The notes: generated by a model from the letters alone, not told the origin. Counted from the stretch's first letter, positions 11,401-23,046 are shown. The stretch is DNA of 64,000 bases from Neurospora intermedia (GCA_037102815.1 BTPP01000002.1:3534001-3598000), one strand, 5' to 3'. Made by a program: numbers and translations.

Positions 11401-12219
11401 CTGCCATTTCTCAAGGAGGCCTACTACCTGAGCTGGAGATACACAAGTATCAAAACAACCAGCAATGTCAGTTGATGATAACATCATGACCATGTGTATG
11501 TGCCTCTGGGTCTCTTTGTTTGCATCGCACTATCCCTGCCACAGGTATGTGTCTTGTTTGTGTGTCACTCTCGGTCTGGTGTCCGATATATCGACAACCA
11601 TATCCCCCAATAGGTACCAGCCATGATTGCTGTGTGTACAGCATATCGTTCTTGTTAACTTGACATCAGGAACACCATGCTGCATCATCATAGAGATGCA
11701 GAATGGCCAGAAATGATTCTGGTATGATATGTACTCGCTCAAAAACCCGAACATCTTCAAAACTGTACTTCAAGCCCCATCCTTTCCTTGTACAAAGAGT
11801 ATCCAGACGCTTGTTCAGTTTTGCTTGCCCCGATTGACGTAGGGAAAGAATACTATACCCTAATCAATAGCACAACTGTGCTCCTTTTCAATGAAGGCTA
11901 GGCCGGTTGCAAACGAAGGTTCGCTCAAGGAGCCATCCTTCTTCAGAACCGAGAGTCAAGCCAAACCCTCTTGAACAAACCAAAAATACTGGTAGACATG
12001 ACTCGGTACATGTAGATGGTATCAAGGTAGAGAGACCCTCAGATGATGCGCTGTCAAGGCCACTGCGTGTTGCCTTCACAAATCAAGGATCGAACAAATG
12101 GTCGGTTGTTTTCCTGGGAACAGCCACTGCTCTGATGAATACGTGTCTCAAGAATGGCGCCCGACGCCTTCATTGATATTGTTGGCGATCCACGCGGCAA
12201 CTGGGTAGCTCGATTCATC
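8449..12219. other. 3.8-kb interval without a supported gene
   Basis: The interval lies upstream of the SH3 gene and downstream of NAF1. It contains chance frames (the longest, at 8781-9650 +, has no recognisable domain), CG/CT triplet runs near 8545-8570, a 12-13 bp direct duplication at 10181-10206 and AT-richer DNA at 10.7-11.8 kb. I see no tRNA, rRNA, terminal inverted repeat or transposase remnant. It may hold a long regulated promoter or a non-coding RNA, but nothing in the sequence proves either. Confidence 0.35.
10181..10206. repeat. Short tandem duplication (two copies of GTTGCCTCGACG)
   Basis: Two nearly adjacent copies start at 10181 and 10194. The unit is too short to assign to a known element and may be replication slippage or a paired regulatory site. 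Confidence 0.6.
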
Positions 12220-14319
12220 CTACTTAGGAGCCTGACCGTATGCGTTGTGCTGTCCCCAATACTGCTGCTGCTGCTGTTGCTGCTGTTGCTGAGGTTGTTG
12301 AGATTGTTGGGGCTGTTGGGGCTGTTGGGGCTGTTGGGCATGCTGGGCCTGCAGCTGTTGGAAGAAGTTCGGGTTTACGTATGCGCCAGAGATAGGAGGT
12401 GGGGGCGGGACGCCAGACCACACAGGCGGGACGGTCGGTGCCTGATGAGGGTAACTGGGAGTCGACGGTTGTTGCTGGGGCGCGGAAGCAGATGATGACG
12501 AGGACTGTGGTGGGTATTGATACGGTTGGCCCTGAGCCTGATTCCACGCCTGGAAGTTGAAGTTAAAAGCTCCTGCAAGCTGAGGGGGAGGAACAGGTGA
12601 CTGGGTCGAGGGCCGGGGGAAGGAAATAGGCGGCGGTGGGAATGGAATCGGGATATGAGGCCAATGGCCACCGGGCATCGGGGGTGCTGCTCCTGGGGTT
12701 GCGCCGAAGGGAGGCGGGGGGATTTGAGCATTCGGGGGAATAGGAGGAGGCAGCTGTGTGTTGGGGAATGGAGGAGGTGCCGAAGTGCTCTCGTAGCCTC
12801 CATAGGAAGGGGCGGCAGCACCACCACGTCCACCACGGTGGCCACCAGGCTTCCGATCAGCACCACGGTATCCTCCGCGCTGGCCACGTCCGCGAAACTC
12901 GCCCCGGTTTCCACGGCTGAAGCCACCCCGCTGACCCTGACCACCATGTGCCGCGTTGTATCCGACCTCAGGCTTCGGTGGCAGTGATGGCGGCCCTCCC
13001 TGACCAAAGCCTACGGGCCTAGCGAGAGGCCTGTAGGGGCCATCGTCATCCTCGTCGTAGTTAAGCGTAGCGTTGGATACCGTGGGACTGTGGTCGAGGG
13101 TGGCACTGGATGCTGAGGGAGCATACGCAGTGCTCGGGGCGTACGACTGGTCACGGAGAACCTGCTCACGCAGACCCCCGCGTCCAGCCTTTCCACCACG
13201 CTTCTTCATCTTTAGCTGCTTCTTGTATTCGGCTTCTTTCTCGTCGTCGGAGAATTCCATTTCATCGGCACCGACTTCTTCGTCGTGGAGATTGCTGGCA
13301 TCGGTGCCCTTTTGTTTCTTGAGCTCCTGGGTGAAGACGTAATTGGCGTGTTCAACGGAGTAGAAGATCTGTGTGCCGACCTCCAGGCCAAGCTCCTTGA
13401 TCTCATCCTGGTTGGCAAAAGCGCAAGTGTACAGCGGGCTTTTGACATTGCCGATGATTTCGGCCAAGGCGCCGATGACCGTCCTGTCTTCCTTGCAAAG
13501 AACCGAACCCAAGTCGAGCACCTTGACCTCGCCGGGGACTCTAGACTTCATGACCACGGTATTCTCAACAATAAACTCGACGTGAGCCAGAGGCTCAATC
13601 TTCATTTCGGGGGTGATGACAACCTCAGGCTTGGGAATGATCTCCTCGACGATCTCATTCTTGGTCCGCAATGGCGCGCCAGCTCCTTTTCCTTTGTTGG
13701 GTCCATCCTCGTCTTCCTCGTCAAGGCCGGCCATGAGCATCCTGACTGTTTCCTCCACGCCCAACACAGGGTGCGCATCTTCGTCATCCGAATCATCATC
13801 GGATGAGCTATCGGAGCTCGACTCCGAGGAAGATTCGTATGGCGACGAATCCTCTTCCCACTCAGGGTGTTCCTCCTCTTGAGCACCGTCTTGATCGCCG
13901 TTGGTCATGTTTGCCGCACTGGTGGGAGCATCCAGCATACCATTGAGGGCGGCTTCGAGTGTAGAAGTGACGTCGGGGCTCGGAGGAGAGTCGAGGTTGG
14001 AAGCAGTGGGATTCTCGGTGGCAGTTTGTTGCTTGTTGTCGCCGTGATTCGTCATGCTGACGTCTTCCTGTGCCTTTGCAGGCGTGCTGTCTGATTGCTT
14101 GGAATCAACATCCATAGCATTCTCATCCTTCTTCTCCTCAGTCTTTGGCTTTGGCAATCCAAGCAATTGCGCAGGGTCAGCAGAGTTCACTGCCAGGACG
14201 TCCTGTCCGACGATGCTAGCGGCAGCGACAAGAAGATCAGGTGCAAAATTGTCAGCGGGGAGCTGCTCGTTTGGCCTTGCCTGGCCAAGGCCTGGAATCT
14301 GGAAGGGGTGTTCAGACAT
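12220..14319 (-). CDS. NAF1: H/ACA snoRNP assembly factor NAF1, 699 aa
   Basis: One exon. Residues about 1-230 are acidic and disordered, with Ser/Asp/Glu runs. Residues about 235-400 carry the NAF1/Gar1-like core, including EPLAHVEFIVENTVVMKSRV, LDLGSVLCKEDRTVIG and EIIGNVKSPLYTCAF. NAF1 binds the pseudouridine synthase Cbf5/dyskerin during early nuclear assembly of H/ACA RNPs (snoRNAs and, in animals, telomerase RNA) and is later exchanged for Gar1. C-terminal to the core are a Lys-rich segment, RGG repeats (about 450-510), proline-rich runs and a polyglutamine-like tract near the end. The frame is open 112 codons further upstream, but the ATG at 14319 (MSEHPFQIPGLGQ) is preferred because the upstream residues look like translated leader. 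Confidence 0.93.
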   Translation of the reverse strand: MSEHPFQIPGLGQARPNEQLPADNFAPDLLVAAASIVGQDVLAVNSADPAQLLGLPKPKTEEKKDENAMDVDSKQSDSTPAKAQEDVSMTNHGDNKQQTATENPTASNLDSPPSPDVTSTLEAALNGMLDAPTSAANMTNGDQDGAQEEEHPEWEEDSSPYESSSESSSDSSSDDDSDDEDAHPVLGVEETVRMLMAGLDEEDEDGPNKGKGAGAPLRTKNEIVEEIIPKPEVVITPEMKIEPLAHVEFIVENTVVMKSRVPGEVKVLDLGSVLCKEDRTVIGALAEIIGNVKSPLYTCAFANQDEIKELGLEVGTQIFYSVEHANYVFTQELKKQKGTDASNLHDEEVGADEMEFSDDEKEAEYKKQLKMKKRGGKAGRGGLREQVLRDQSYAPSTAYAPSASSATLDHSPTVSNATLNYDEDDDGPYRPLARPVGFGQGGPPSLPPKPEVGYNAAHGGQGQRGGFSRGNRGEFRGRGQRGGYRGADRKPGGHRGGRGGAAAPSYGGYESTSAPPPFPNTQLPPPIPPNAQIPPPPFGATPGAAPPMPGGHWPHIPIPFPPPPISFPRPSTQSPVPPPQLAGAFNFNFQAWNQAQGQPYQYPPQSSSSSASAPQQQPSTPSYPHQAPTVPPVWSGVPPPPPISGAYVNPNFFQQLQAQHAQQPQQPQQPQQSQQPQQQQQQQQQQYWGQHNAYGQAPK
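12250..12350 (-). repeat. Imperfect CAG/CAA tract encoding the Gln-rich end of NAF1
   Basis: The minus-strand codons are mainly CAA and CAG with interspersed CCC/CCT, giving a Gln-Gln-Pro pattern followed by a pure Gln run. Such a tract is prone to length variation between strains (general knowledge). Confidence 0.85.
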
Positions 14320-15163
14320 GGCAAAGCGAGGCGAAGAAAAGGCAACAATAGTGGTCGAGGCTGAATGTAGTGTTGTGGTTGACGGTGACGATAAGGTGAA
14401 TGCTGGTTGACAAGAGGTGGCAATGGTGTGCGAATTGACTGTAGCACCACGCGTCGCACAGGTGCTTCTTGGGAAAGAAGAAGATGGGTGCGCCTCTTCG
14501 TAGATATCGATCAATTCAGACTGCGATATCAAATACCAAGCGCAGTCAATCCTCGAAAAATGGATACGAAGATAAACACTCTGTGAGCAAGTTGATGGGA
14601 TGGCGAAGGAAGGGAAAAGATTCAGGCAAAACAGCAACTTCCTTTGCAGGACCACTCCTTATCGCGACTCTTATCGGACATACCAAATCCAAAATTTGGG
14701 ACATGGGCAAAAAAAAAAAAAAGAGTTACAATCGAGCCAAACCCCTGTCGAATGGCGGGCAAAGCTGCAGGAAGCACGGATTAGAATTGAATGCGCCATT
14801 CCCTTTACGGACAAGCGCAGCACAAGCCCAGCCTGCCGAGCCTGCCTGGACCGACGTCTTCACGTGCATTGAATGCCTGCACCGAATCAAACCTCTGATG
14901 GAGCGCTGTCCAATTGCGGGAGTGACGCAAGACGAAGCTGCTGAAAATCCCCCAACTTTTCTGTTCTTGTTGAACGCCAGACTCTGGCCAGTTACGGGTT
15001 CAAGCTGTGTTGTTGACCGTGGCTTATCGTGATAGCGCCAATGCTGTGACGACATTTCTTACCTTTCCTTCCTTTAGCTTTAGTTTTGTCTTTCTCCCTC
15101 CCAATTCCAACTTAATCTTGAATTCATCCAAAACACATCAGTTCCAAAGACAGCGACGATCCG
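14320..15163. other. Divergent promoter region between NAF1 and ALG9
   Basis: The two start codons face away from each other across 844 bp. The region contains CT-rich leader sequence before ALG9 (about 15055-15160) and an A-run at about 14709-14721. No gene is seen. Confidence 0.45.
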
Positions 15164-17144
15164 ATGCCACCACCTACCAGCGAAGCTCCCAAGAAGGAGT
15201 TTGTGCATCCCAAAGCCAAACATGCCAAGAAGCAGTTAGTGAAACCCAGCACCCATCACGATCACGACAAGCTCCCATTCTGCTTCACTCATGTCTGCTT
15301 GACATTGATTGGTTGCTGGAACGTGCAGCTAACATCCGTGTCTCCAGGGCAATTCGAGATGCCTACGCGATCGAGCCCATCTCGGCCTTCTACATCTTCC
15401 TCGGAGCCAACCTGATTGCTGCTCTCTTCGCCCCTATCCAGGACTGTGACGAGACCTTCAATTACTGGGAACCAACACACTATCTGAGCCACGGCTATGG
15501 CCTCCAAACCTGGGAATACTCGCCCGACTATGCCATCCGAAACTGGCTTTACGTCGCCCTCCATGCCATTGTGGGCAATATCCGCAGGCTGCTCCCTCAC
15601 TCCAACAAGGTCGCCGAGTTCTACTTTGTCCGCTGTGTTCTGGCTTTCATCTGCGCCCTCAGCCAAACGCTCATGTGGAGGGCTATCTGCTTGGCCCTGA
15701 ACCCGAGGATCGGCCTGTTCTTTATCGTGGCGCTCGTATTTAGCCCCGGTAATTTCCACTCCAGCACCGCCTACCTGCCCTCCAGCTTCGCCATGTACAT
15801 GGCCATGCTGGGAGCCGCCGCTTTTATCAACTGGCGTGGGGGTCTCAAGACTTCCATGGCCATGTTCTACTTTGCCATTGGTGGTGTGCTTGGGTGGCCT
15901 TTTGCCGCCGCCCTTTGCGCCCCTTTCTTGTTGGAGGAAGTCTTCTTTGCCCTGGTCGGCGACAAGGATCGCTTCTTTGAAGCCGCTCATCGTGTGGTCC
16001 GCGGTGTCGTTGCGGCTGGTCTGCTTGTGGTAGGTCACATCTCTTCTTTCGCCATTGTGCCCTCTTCTTGTAGCAAGTGCTAAGATGGATGTTCTAGTTC
16101 GGTGACATGCTGGTCAACACCTTCTTTTACAGAAAGGTTGAGATTGCCTCCTGGAACATTGTCAAGTACAACATCTTCTCCAAGAACGGTGGCCCGGAGC
16201 TTTACGGCACTGAGCCGTGGGACTTCTACTTCAAGAACCTCACATTGAACTTCAATATCTGGTTTGTCTTGGCACTGTTCTCCCTCCCAATCTTGTTGCT
16301 GCAGAAGCTCCTGTCCAAGTCCGCCGAGACTTTCCAGACCGGCTTCCGCACCGTGGTCTTCTTGACCCCTTTCTACATGTGGCTCGCCATCTTCTCCCTC
16401 CAGCCCCACAAGGAAGAGCGGTTTATGTACCCTGCCTACCCCTTCCTTGCCCTCAACGCTGCGCTTGCTATCCACACTCTGCTCGCGGCCTTTGGAAATG
16501 CCGATCCCAAGAGCCTGGTTGGTAAAATTCCCGCCAAGCTGAAGCTCGGCGTGGTAGCCCTTGGTCTGCTCTTCTCCATGGCCATTGGCCTCGCTCGTAT
16601 CTACGGTCTCTACACAGCCTACTCTGCACCTCTCTCCATCTACAAGCCCCTCTTCGAGGTAGGCGGCGAAGGCGACACCGTCTGCTTCGGCAAGGATTGG
16701 TACCGCTTCCCCAGCTCTTACTTCCTCCCCCGCGACATGCACGCCAAGTTCATCCGCTCCGAGTTCCGCGGTCTTCTGCCCGGTGAGTTCTCAGAGGCCG
16801 GCACCGGCTTTGGTCTCTTCAGCGGCACCTGGCTACCCACCAGCGGCTTGAACGACCGCAATGAGGAAGATCCGGGTAAGTATGTTGACCCCAAGACTTG
16901 CGTGTTTCTTGTCGACACGCAGTTCCCTGAGCACCAGAAGGGTCTGGACTGGAAGGCGCCGCCCAACGAACCCGACTTTGTTGCGGACACGGAACACTGG
17001 GAAACCGTCAAGTGCGAGAAGTTCATGGATCCGGCAAGCACCAGCTTTTTGGCGAGGGCCTTGTGGCTGCCTGATTGGGAGATCATCCCGGAGAAGTTCA
17101 GGAGGAAGTGGGGACGTCATTGTTTGTTGAAGCGGAAGCAGTGA
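15164..17144 (+). CDS. ALG9: ALG9 dolichyl-P-mannose alpha-1,2-mannosyltransferase, 599 aa
   Basis: Three exons: 15164-15234, 15348-16029 and 16098-17144, with introns of 113 and 68 bp. The protein is a GT22-family multi-pass ER membrane enzyme that adds alpha-1,2-mannoses to the lumenal lipid-linked oligosaccharide during N-glycan precursor assembly. Diagnostic signs are the first lumenal loop with QDCDETFNYWEPTHYL (the acidic catalytic motif of GT22), FSPGNFHSSTAYLPSSFAMY, and the HKEERFMYPAYPFLAL motif shared by ALG9/ALG12/PIG-B. The N-terminus is short and Lys-rich. The first intron has a GTTAGT donor and a GCTAAC branch site and joins Lys-Gln to AIRDAYAIEP. Length fits the family (about 550-610 aa). 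Confidence 0.95.
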
Positions 17145-17730
17145 GTCGTCTGGGGCCCTTATATGGCAGTGAAGAGGATGTTGGTGTATAGGTAGTTGAA
17201 CATCCATACTATAGAGGAAAATGCATACAGTATATACATCAAGAAGTGTGTACCGAATTGACCTCTCAGTACGTGCTGCCGGCTAGTGACTGAGATGACC
17301 ATGATCTACCGGGATGTTAATGTTAGGGCGAGTATGTCAATCCTACAGAAAGTAGGAGAAAAGATGTTAGTGACTGGGTACTTTTTTGTAAATACTAAAG
17401 TAAGCACTCATCACGGTAAGGAACTGCATGCCCCAAGGGAAAACAAGCACTTACCTACGAACCCAAAGTCGCACAACGGTATCACCAAATGTCTATTTAC
17501 CGTTCGGCGCTTAGAGAGACCCACCTTTGCTACTACGCTATGCTACACTACAGCTGACGACAAAGTCGATCATGTAAATTGGCATGATGTATTACCCTCA
17601 ACTTCTCTTTTTCACTTTGCTACTTCTACTCATTCCGGAAAGTCTTTCGACTTTACCGCAGTCTCATACTAGTCAAACTTCCTGGGCTCACCTATGCTCC
17701 ATCCAGCTGAGCAGTTCCTACAGCACCAAG
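17145..17730. other. Intergenic: ALG9 3' UTR and HET-gene promoter
   Basis: No independent gene is seen. The HET frame remains open from 17584, where an ATG would add a hydrophobic N-terminus; this is discussed under the HET gene. Confidence 0.35.
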
Positions 17731-20700
17731 ATGATATCCCCATCCTTCGGCTGCCCAACATCTTCTACCAACAGTAACACCTACACAGTCTCCTCATCTT
17801 CTGCCTCTTCCCCAATACCTTCATCATCCCATCTAGATCCCGGATCAAGATCCCACAAAGGATCCTACGAAGCAGTCCTCGAATACTTCACCTCCAACTC
17901 CCTCCCTCTCCCATCCTACCTTCAAACTTATGACTCTTTCGTCTCTCATTTCTTTACCTCTACCGATAACCACTCTTCACTTTCATCAATAAACATACCA
18001 CCACACCTCACTTCATATGAAGCTTTTATCCGGTATTCTATCACCAAAGCAACCCCTGCAGCATCACTACCTTCATCATTACCTCTACCACTAAACCAAT
18101 TCTGCCCCCGCTGCACCAAAGCCCTGGCATCATCCGCACCACCCCCCTCCCACGCTGCATGGTGGCGTCGCGGAGGCGAGCTATGTACCCCCGAGGAATT
18201 GTTTCATTCGGCCAGCGAGGGGCAATGTCAATTCTGCTGGTTTGTGATGGTGAAGGTGCTGAGGAGGCTTGTTGTGGGAGTCCAAGTCGAGGATGAGGAG
18301 GATTTGAGACAGAAAGTGGAGGAGGTTTGGAGGGATGTCAAGTATTTAGGGGTTGCACTGTTCTTTTGGGCGGAGGATAGGAGGGAAGATGTGTGGAGGG
18401 GGGAGATGAGCGTTAGATGTTTGCCGAGAGTGCCTCTGGGAAGGGAGAAGGATGTAGATGTGGATGCGGAGGGGAAGGTGGTGGTTAGCGAGTTTGTGAG
18501 GTTGAGGAGGGGGTATATGCCCGGTATGTGCCCACAAACTGTCTAAAAGATCGACTTGAACAGTCCAGAAAGTAGATCAAGAGCTAATACGCATAGCCAA
18601 GTTTTTTTGCCGTAGGCCCCAGCTATCCCTCTTTTTTCCTCGCCTCCTTTCACACAGCTAGCGAACAAAGCTGGAACCAAGCCCTCGAATGGATCAACAA
18701 CTGCCGTTCGCACGCTCTATGCAGCGCTGCCGAGACCATGGATTGTCACGAACGGCGTCCTGCGCGACTCATCGCCGTCGGACGTCCCGGAGACACACAC
18801 GTCCGAGTCATCGAGACGGCCGGACTGGCCGTCTCCGAGACACCCTTCATGTCGCTGAGCCACTGCTGGGGAAAGGACGGGGTGCCCACCCAGCTCCTCA
18901 AGGAAAACTATGACCGTTTCACAAAGGAAGGTGGCATCAAGCTCACCGAGCTGCCCAAGACCTTCCGGGACGCCATCGAGGTGACGCAGAGGTTGAACAT
19001 CGTGCCCTACATCTGGATCGACTCACTCTGCATCATTCAAGACTTCAAACAAGACTGGGACGACGAGTCGGTCAAGATGCAGTACGTTTATCGCAACTCG
19101 GTGCTTAACCTGGCCGCGGGAGCCTCGCCCAACTCTCACGGCGGGTTGTTCAACCCTCGCCATCCGCTTTCGACGGTACCTTGGTCCATAGAGGTACCGT
19201 TATCAGACAACGACGATAAAGACTACAACATCAAGAATAAAAAGTTCCTAACAAGCGAATACCGATCCGAAAAGGAATCGAATCTCATCCTCTTCACGCG
19301 CGGCTGGGTCCTCCAGGAACAACTCCTCGCTCGGCGCACGCTGATCTTCGGCAAGGAAGAACTGCACTGGGAGTGCGTAACCTGCGAAGCAAGCGAGTCA
19401 TTCCCCTCGTCCATTGAAAGGGACCGCTGGGACGGCGATGTGAATGACAGGCGAACCATCTTCCAGCATCAATGGGAGAATCTTACTGGAACCGACACTG
19501 GCAACAAGCTGGTTCCCGCTGATAACAGTGACATGAACGCCAAGCGGCGCAAAGCCTGGGAACTCCTCGTCCAGGCGTACTTCAGCCGGTCGCTGACCAA
19601 GGCCTCAGACAGACTGATAGCCATCTCCGGCATAGCGGAGCAACTCGGCGGTCGATGGGGTCCGGGGGTCACCTATCTGGCGGGATTGTGGTCGTACCGG
19701 CTCGTTCAGGGGCTTTTGTGGTATATGGGGGGCGAAGATCGGTGTGAGGAGCGGGATGCGCAGGCGGCGCCCTCGTGGTCGTGGGCGTCGCTTGTGCCGG
19801 AGCATGTACCCGGCGTAACGGATCTGAAGCTGACGTTTGCAGAGGCCGAGTGTGTGGATGGCTTGGCAGAGGTTTTGGAGGCACAGGTGACACCTGTCAG
19901 ATCAACGAATCCGTTTGGGCCGGTGATTCCTGGCTCGGGGTGTATCAGGCTTAGGGGGCCGGTGCTGCCGAAGCCGAGGATTAGGAATAGGGATGGGAAT
20001 TGTGAGGCTTATAATTTGGCTATTGGAGCGAACGGGATGAGTTCGGAATATAGGATGAACGAAAGCGGCGTGTACGTCAATATGGCTACCGGTATGCCTG
20101 CTTATCTGCAGTCACATCAGTCTATCGCGGTGCGTTGGGACAATATCAGTGATATGAAGGAAGATGAGGAGGAGGCTTACCTGGCGCCGCTCCAGGTTCA
20201 GCTTATAGAGGACGGACCGGCTGGAACTCCGAGTACACTTCAACTTGTCGGATTGGTCCTATTGAAGGCATCATCGTGGCTCGCGGTACCACAGTTTCGA
20301 AGAGTGGGCTTGTTTTTCATCACTGACGAGGCGCCTGAGTGGAACTCTGCCCCTGACAATGAACTTCAAGACGGCGAACAACGGGAAAACGAAACGGCTA
20401 CTCACATGAACGTCGACTTTGAAAGCACTTCGGACCCCGAATCTCGCGCCGTCCGATATCCCGACCCAAACTACCATCACCACCCGCCAGACACATACGA
20501 CGACTCCAGTAACTCACAACCGGATGGCATTTGCTCCCAAGATTCCTACTCATCCAACCCCTTCGCCAACGCCACATGGGAAAGTGAGTCCGGTGAGGAA
20601 ACAGGAAGAGATCCTGCCGAGTTCAACGAATACTATTACGAAGACTTCTCCGTCTGGGCAACGGGCATCGAACGCCTGAAGAACCAGGGCTTCCTGCGTA

Positions 20701-20957
20701 ACATTGACACATGGTTCGCTCAAGAGATTCAGCAAGGGCAACGATTGGATCATCTCTTGAAGAAAGACCCCTACGTTAACGGCCCACGTCCGCTGAACAC
20801 CAATCTGGCAACGCGATACTCACCGTGTCTCCAACGGACGTTCTACCATCGGATTGATAGGTTTCTGGAGACCTGTCAGGCTGTGGCTCGACTTAAGCCT
20901 GACCTGGTGCTGGGTGGCGGAGAGGCAAATGGTTATTATGTTTATGAGATTGTGTGA
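17731..20957 (+). CDS. HET-domain protein, 1044 aa
   Basis: Two exons, 17731-18523 and 18616-20957, with a 92-bp phase-1 intron that joins RRGYMP to GPSYPSFF. The HET domain spans residues about 340-500: MSLSHCWG, LPKTFRDAIEV, YIWIDSLCIIQD, VYRNSVLNLAAG and GWVLQEQLLARRTLIFG are its hallmark blocks. HET domains trigger cell death after non-self fusion in filamentous ascomycetes and are related to animal TIR-like domains; most paralogues have no tested function. The N-terminal 340 residues are Ser-rich, with two CxxC pairs (CPRC, CQFC) that could bind metal. The C-terminal 500 residues have no domain I recognise. The start is uncertain: an ATG at 17584 would add 49 residues beginning with a signal-peptide-like segment, which would be odd for a cytosolic HET protein. 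The frame looks intact. Confidence 0.88.
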
Positions 20958-21906
20958 AGGCCGAATGCCCAGAGTTGGGTCGCTGTGGGCATTCAGGTTA
21001 TCATGTTGAGAGGCTGAGGTTTTGATATCATCAATACAGCAGTAAACAGCCTGACGTCCAAAAATGATATGAGCAGCGTACTTGTCCATCGTCATCTTTG
21101 TTCTTTCTGATTAGATGGGCAGTGGATGCATTAGTTGGATGTCTTGAGGTCGGCGTTAGTAGGAAATAACAGAACTTGGGCGACAGACCTGCCTGCCCTG
21201 CTCAAAGCACTCAGCTCGACATGAGTGGTTGCCGGAATTGGGCTGCGGTTCTGCGTGATCACCAAGTTTGCATTACGGTATTTCACCCTCCCAGGTAGTT
21301 AGTTGTTGTTGGTTGATCTGAAATGATGCAGGGGCGCTAGAATGGAAGGTCAGAGACAAAGTTAAGATACCATCTATGACAAACAATTGCAGATGGGGAG
21401 AAGGGGGAGGAAACCCAAATAAATACTCTGGTCGCAAAAGCGACAGTGGGACCCACATGGGTGCCGGTCGCCAACGCCGTTACAAACACTGCTCGCCGCT
21501 CTACCAGGCGGCAGATGCGCTCAAAAGCATCTTCGATACCAATGGCACGTTGCCAGCGCTCAGATCTACGGGCATCGAGCCTATACCTAACACGCAACAA
21601 ACCGGCCGTTCTCACACCCCGGCAGCCTCGACATCACATTGGATCTGCTACATTTATGACTCGACCATAGCACTACGACAATACGATGGCTCCCTACCGG
21701 CGAAGAGAATAAGCTCTTGGAAATCGCCATTGGATAAGAAAGACTGGACTCATAATATGGCGGCCGTTCGGGTACAATGGAAGGGTAATATCCCTGTTAC
21801 GGAGCTAAAAAGCCAAGCAATCGACAAACAGGGAATTCTATATCGCTCGATTCCTTCCTGTTTAAATGCCTAGTCTATATCCGCCCTCTCGTCGACATGT
21901 CCTGCT
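20958..21906. other. Convergent 3' region between the HET gene and the flavin oxidoreductase gene
   Basis: This tail-to-tail spacer is 949 bp. A 165-codon ATG frame at 21376-21873 (+) lies inside but has no recognisable domain, and it sits where 3' UTRs are expected. I do not call it a gene. Confidence 0.35.
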
Positions 21907-23046
21907 CTAGTTCAACGCCTGTGCCCCGTACACCTTCTCGAACTCCTTGCTGAACGGCTGGTCGATATACCCATCCGGCGACTTAGCCTTATAGAACGTG
22001 TCCCTGTCATACTCGTTCAACTCGATGCCCTCCTTGATCCTAAACACCAGGTCCGGTGTCGAGATGAAGTGTCGCCCGAACACAGCAACCACGTCCTTCT
22101 CCTTGAACTCCTGGTCAACCAAATGTTTCGCCGTCTCGGCCGTAAGCCCGCCGGCGATCAGTAACGGCCCATCCCACAACTTGGCCGCAAAATCCAAGTT
22201 CTCCTCATCCTCCTCGGGGTGAACATCCATGTTCCCGGCAACTCGTGATTGTGTGAGATGCAGGTACGCCAGTCCAAACCCGTTGATCTTCCGAATCACA
22301 TCCTCAAACTGCGGAATCAGATCCTTCTTCATCTTCATCCCCTGGAACGTGCTGTACGGACTGAGCCGGATGCCCGTCTTCTCGGCGCCAACAGCCTCCA
22401 CCACAGCCTTGACCACCTCGTGCGCGAACCGCGACCGGTTCTCAATGCTGCCACCGTATTCGTCCGTCCGCTGGTTGCATGTGTCCTGAAGGAACTGATC
22501 AATCAGGTACCCGTTGGCGCCATGGATTTCGACGCCATCGAACCCAGCCTCAACTGCGTTCTTGGCCGCGGCCGCATACTCGGCCACCCGCTTCTTGATC
22601 TCGGCCACCGTCATCTCCTCGGGCACTGGAGCCCCTTCCTCCATGGGCACGGCACTCGCGCTCTTGAGCTTGTACCCCTCCTTAGCCAGCACCTCGGGGT
22701 TAGCAGCCCGCCCGAGCGACCACAACTGACAGAAAATGAAGCTGCCTTTGGCGTGCACGGCGTCGGTGATCTTCTTCCAGGCGGCGATCTGCGCGGCGTT
22801 GTAGATACCCGGGACGTTGTCGTAGCCGCCTGCCGCGGGGGAGATGAAGGTTGCTTCCGTAACGAGCAGGGTGCCCGGGACGGAGGCACGTTGCGCGTAG
22901 TAGGTGGTCATGAGCGGGACGATGGGAACGTGCTCGTCGTCGGAGCGGAAACGGGTCAGGGGGGCCATGGCAAGACGGTGGGCAAGGGTGATTTTGGGGG
23001 TGAGTTTGAGCGGCTGGAAGAGCCGGGTCTCAGCAGCGGCGGCCAT
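21907..23046 (-). CDS. Old Yellow Enzyme-family FMN oxidoreductase, 379 aa
   Basis: One exon encoding a complete TIM-barrel ene-reductase of the NADH:flavin oxidoreductase/OYE family. These FMN enzymes reduce activated C=C bonds of enones with NAD(P)H. Visible active-site features are the PLTRFR loop (Thr31 equivalent to the flavin-tuning Thr), HGANGYLIDQF with the His175/Asn178 substrate-binding pair and Tyr180 proton donor, NQRTDEYGGSIENRSRF, and the late phosphate-binding strand region GRHFISTPDL. Length is typical (370-400 aa). It might be a stress-induced detoxifying enzyme or a pathway enzyme; its neighbours do not form a biosynthetic cluster, so the physiological substrate is unknown. 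A TATA-like box lies about 200 bp upstream. Confidence 0.94.
   Translation of the reverse strand: MAAAAETRLFQPLKLTPKITLAHRLAMAPLTRFRSDDEHVPIVPLMTTYYAQRASVPGTLLVTEATFISPAAGGYDNVPGIYNAAQIAAWKKITDAVHAKGSFIFCQLWSLGRAANPEVLAKEGYKLKSASAVPMEEGAPVPEEMTVAEIKKRVAEYAAAAKNAVEAGFDGVEIHGANGYLIDQFLQDTCNQRTDEYGGSIENRSRFAHEVVKAVVEAVGAEKTGIRLSPYSTFQGMKMKKDLIPQFEDVIRKINGFGLAYLHLTQSRVAGNMDVHPEEDEENLDFAAKLWDGPLLIAGGLTAETAKHLVDQEFKEKDVVAVFGRHFISTPDLVFRIKEGIELNEYDRDTFYKAKSPDGYIDQPFSKEFEKVYGAQALN

Noticed and set aside
15289-16038. 249-codon minus-strand frame opposite ALG9
   Set aside because: Antisense to a conserved membrane enzyme, with no domain and composition typical of a shadow frame.
21376-21873. 165-codon ATG frame between the HET and oxidoreductase genes
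   Set aside because: No domain, overlaps the expected 3' UTRs, and a similar-sized frame exists on the opposite strand. An orphan gene cannot be excluded.
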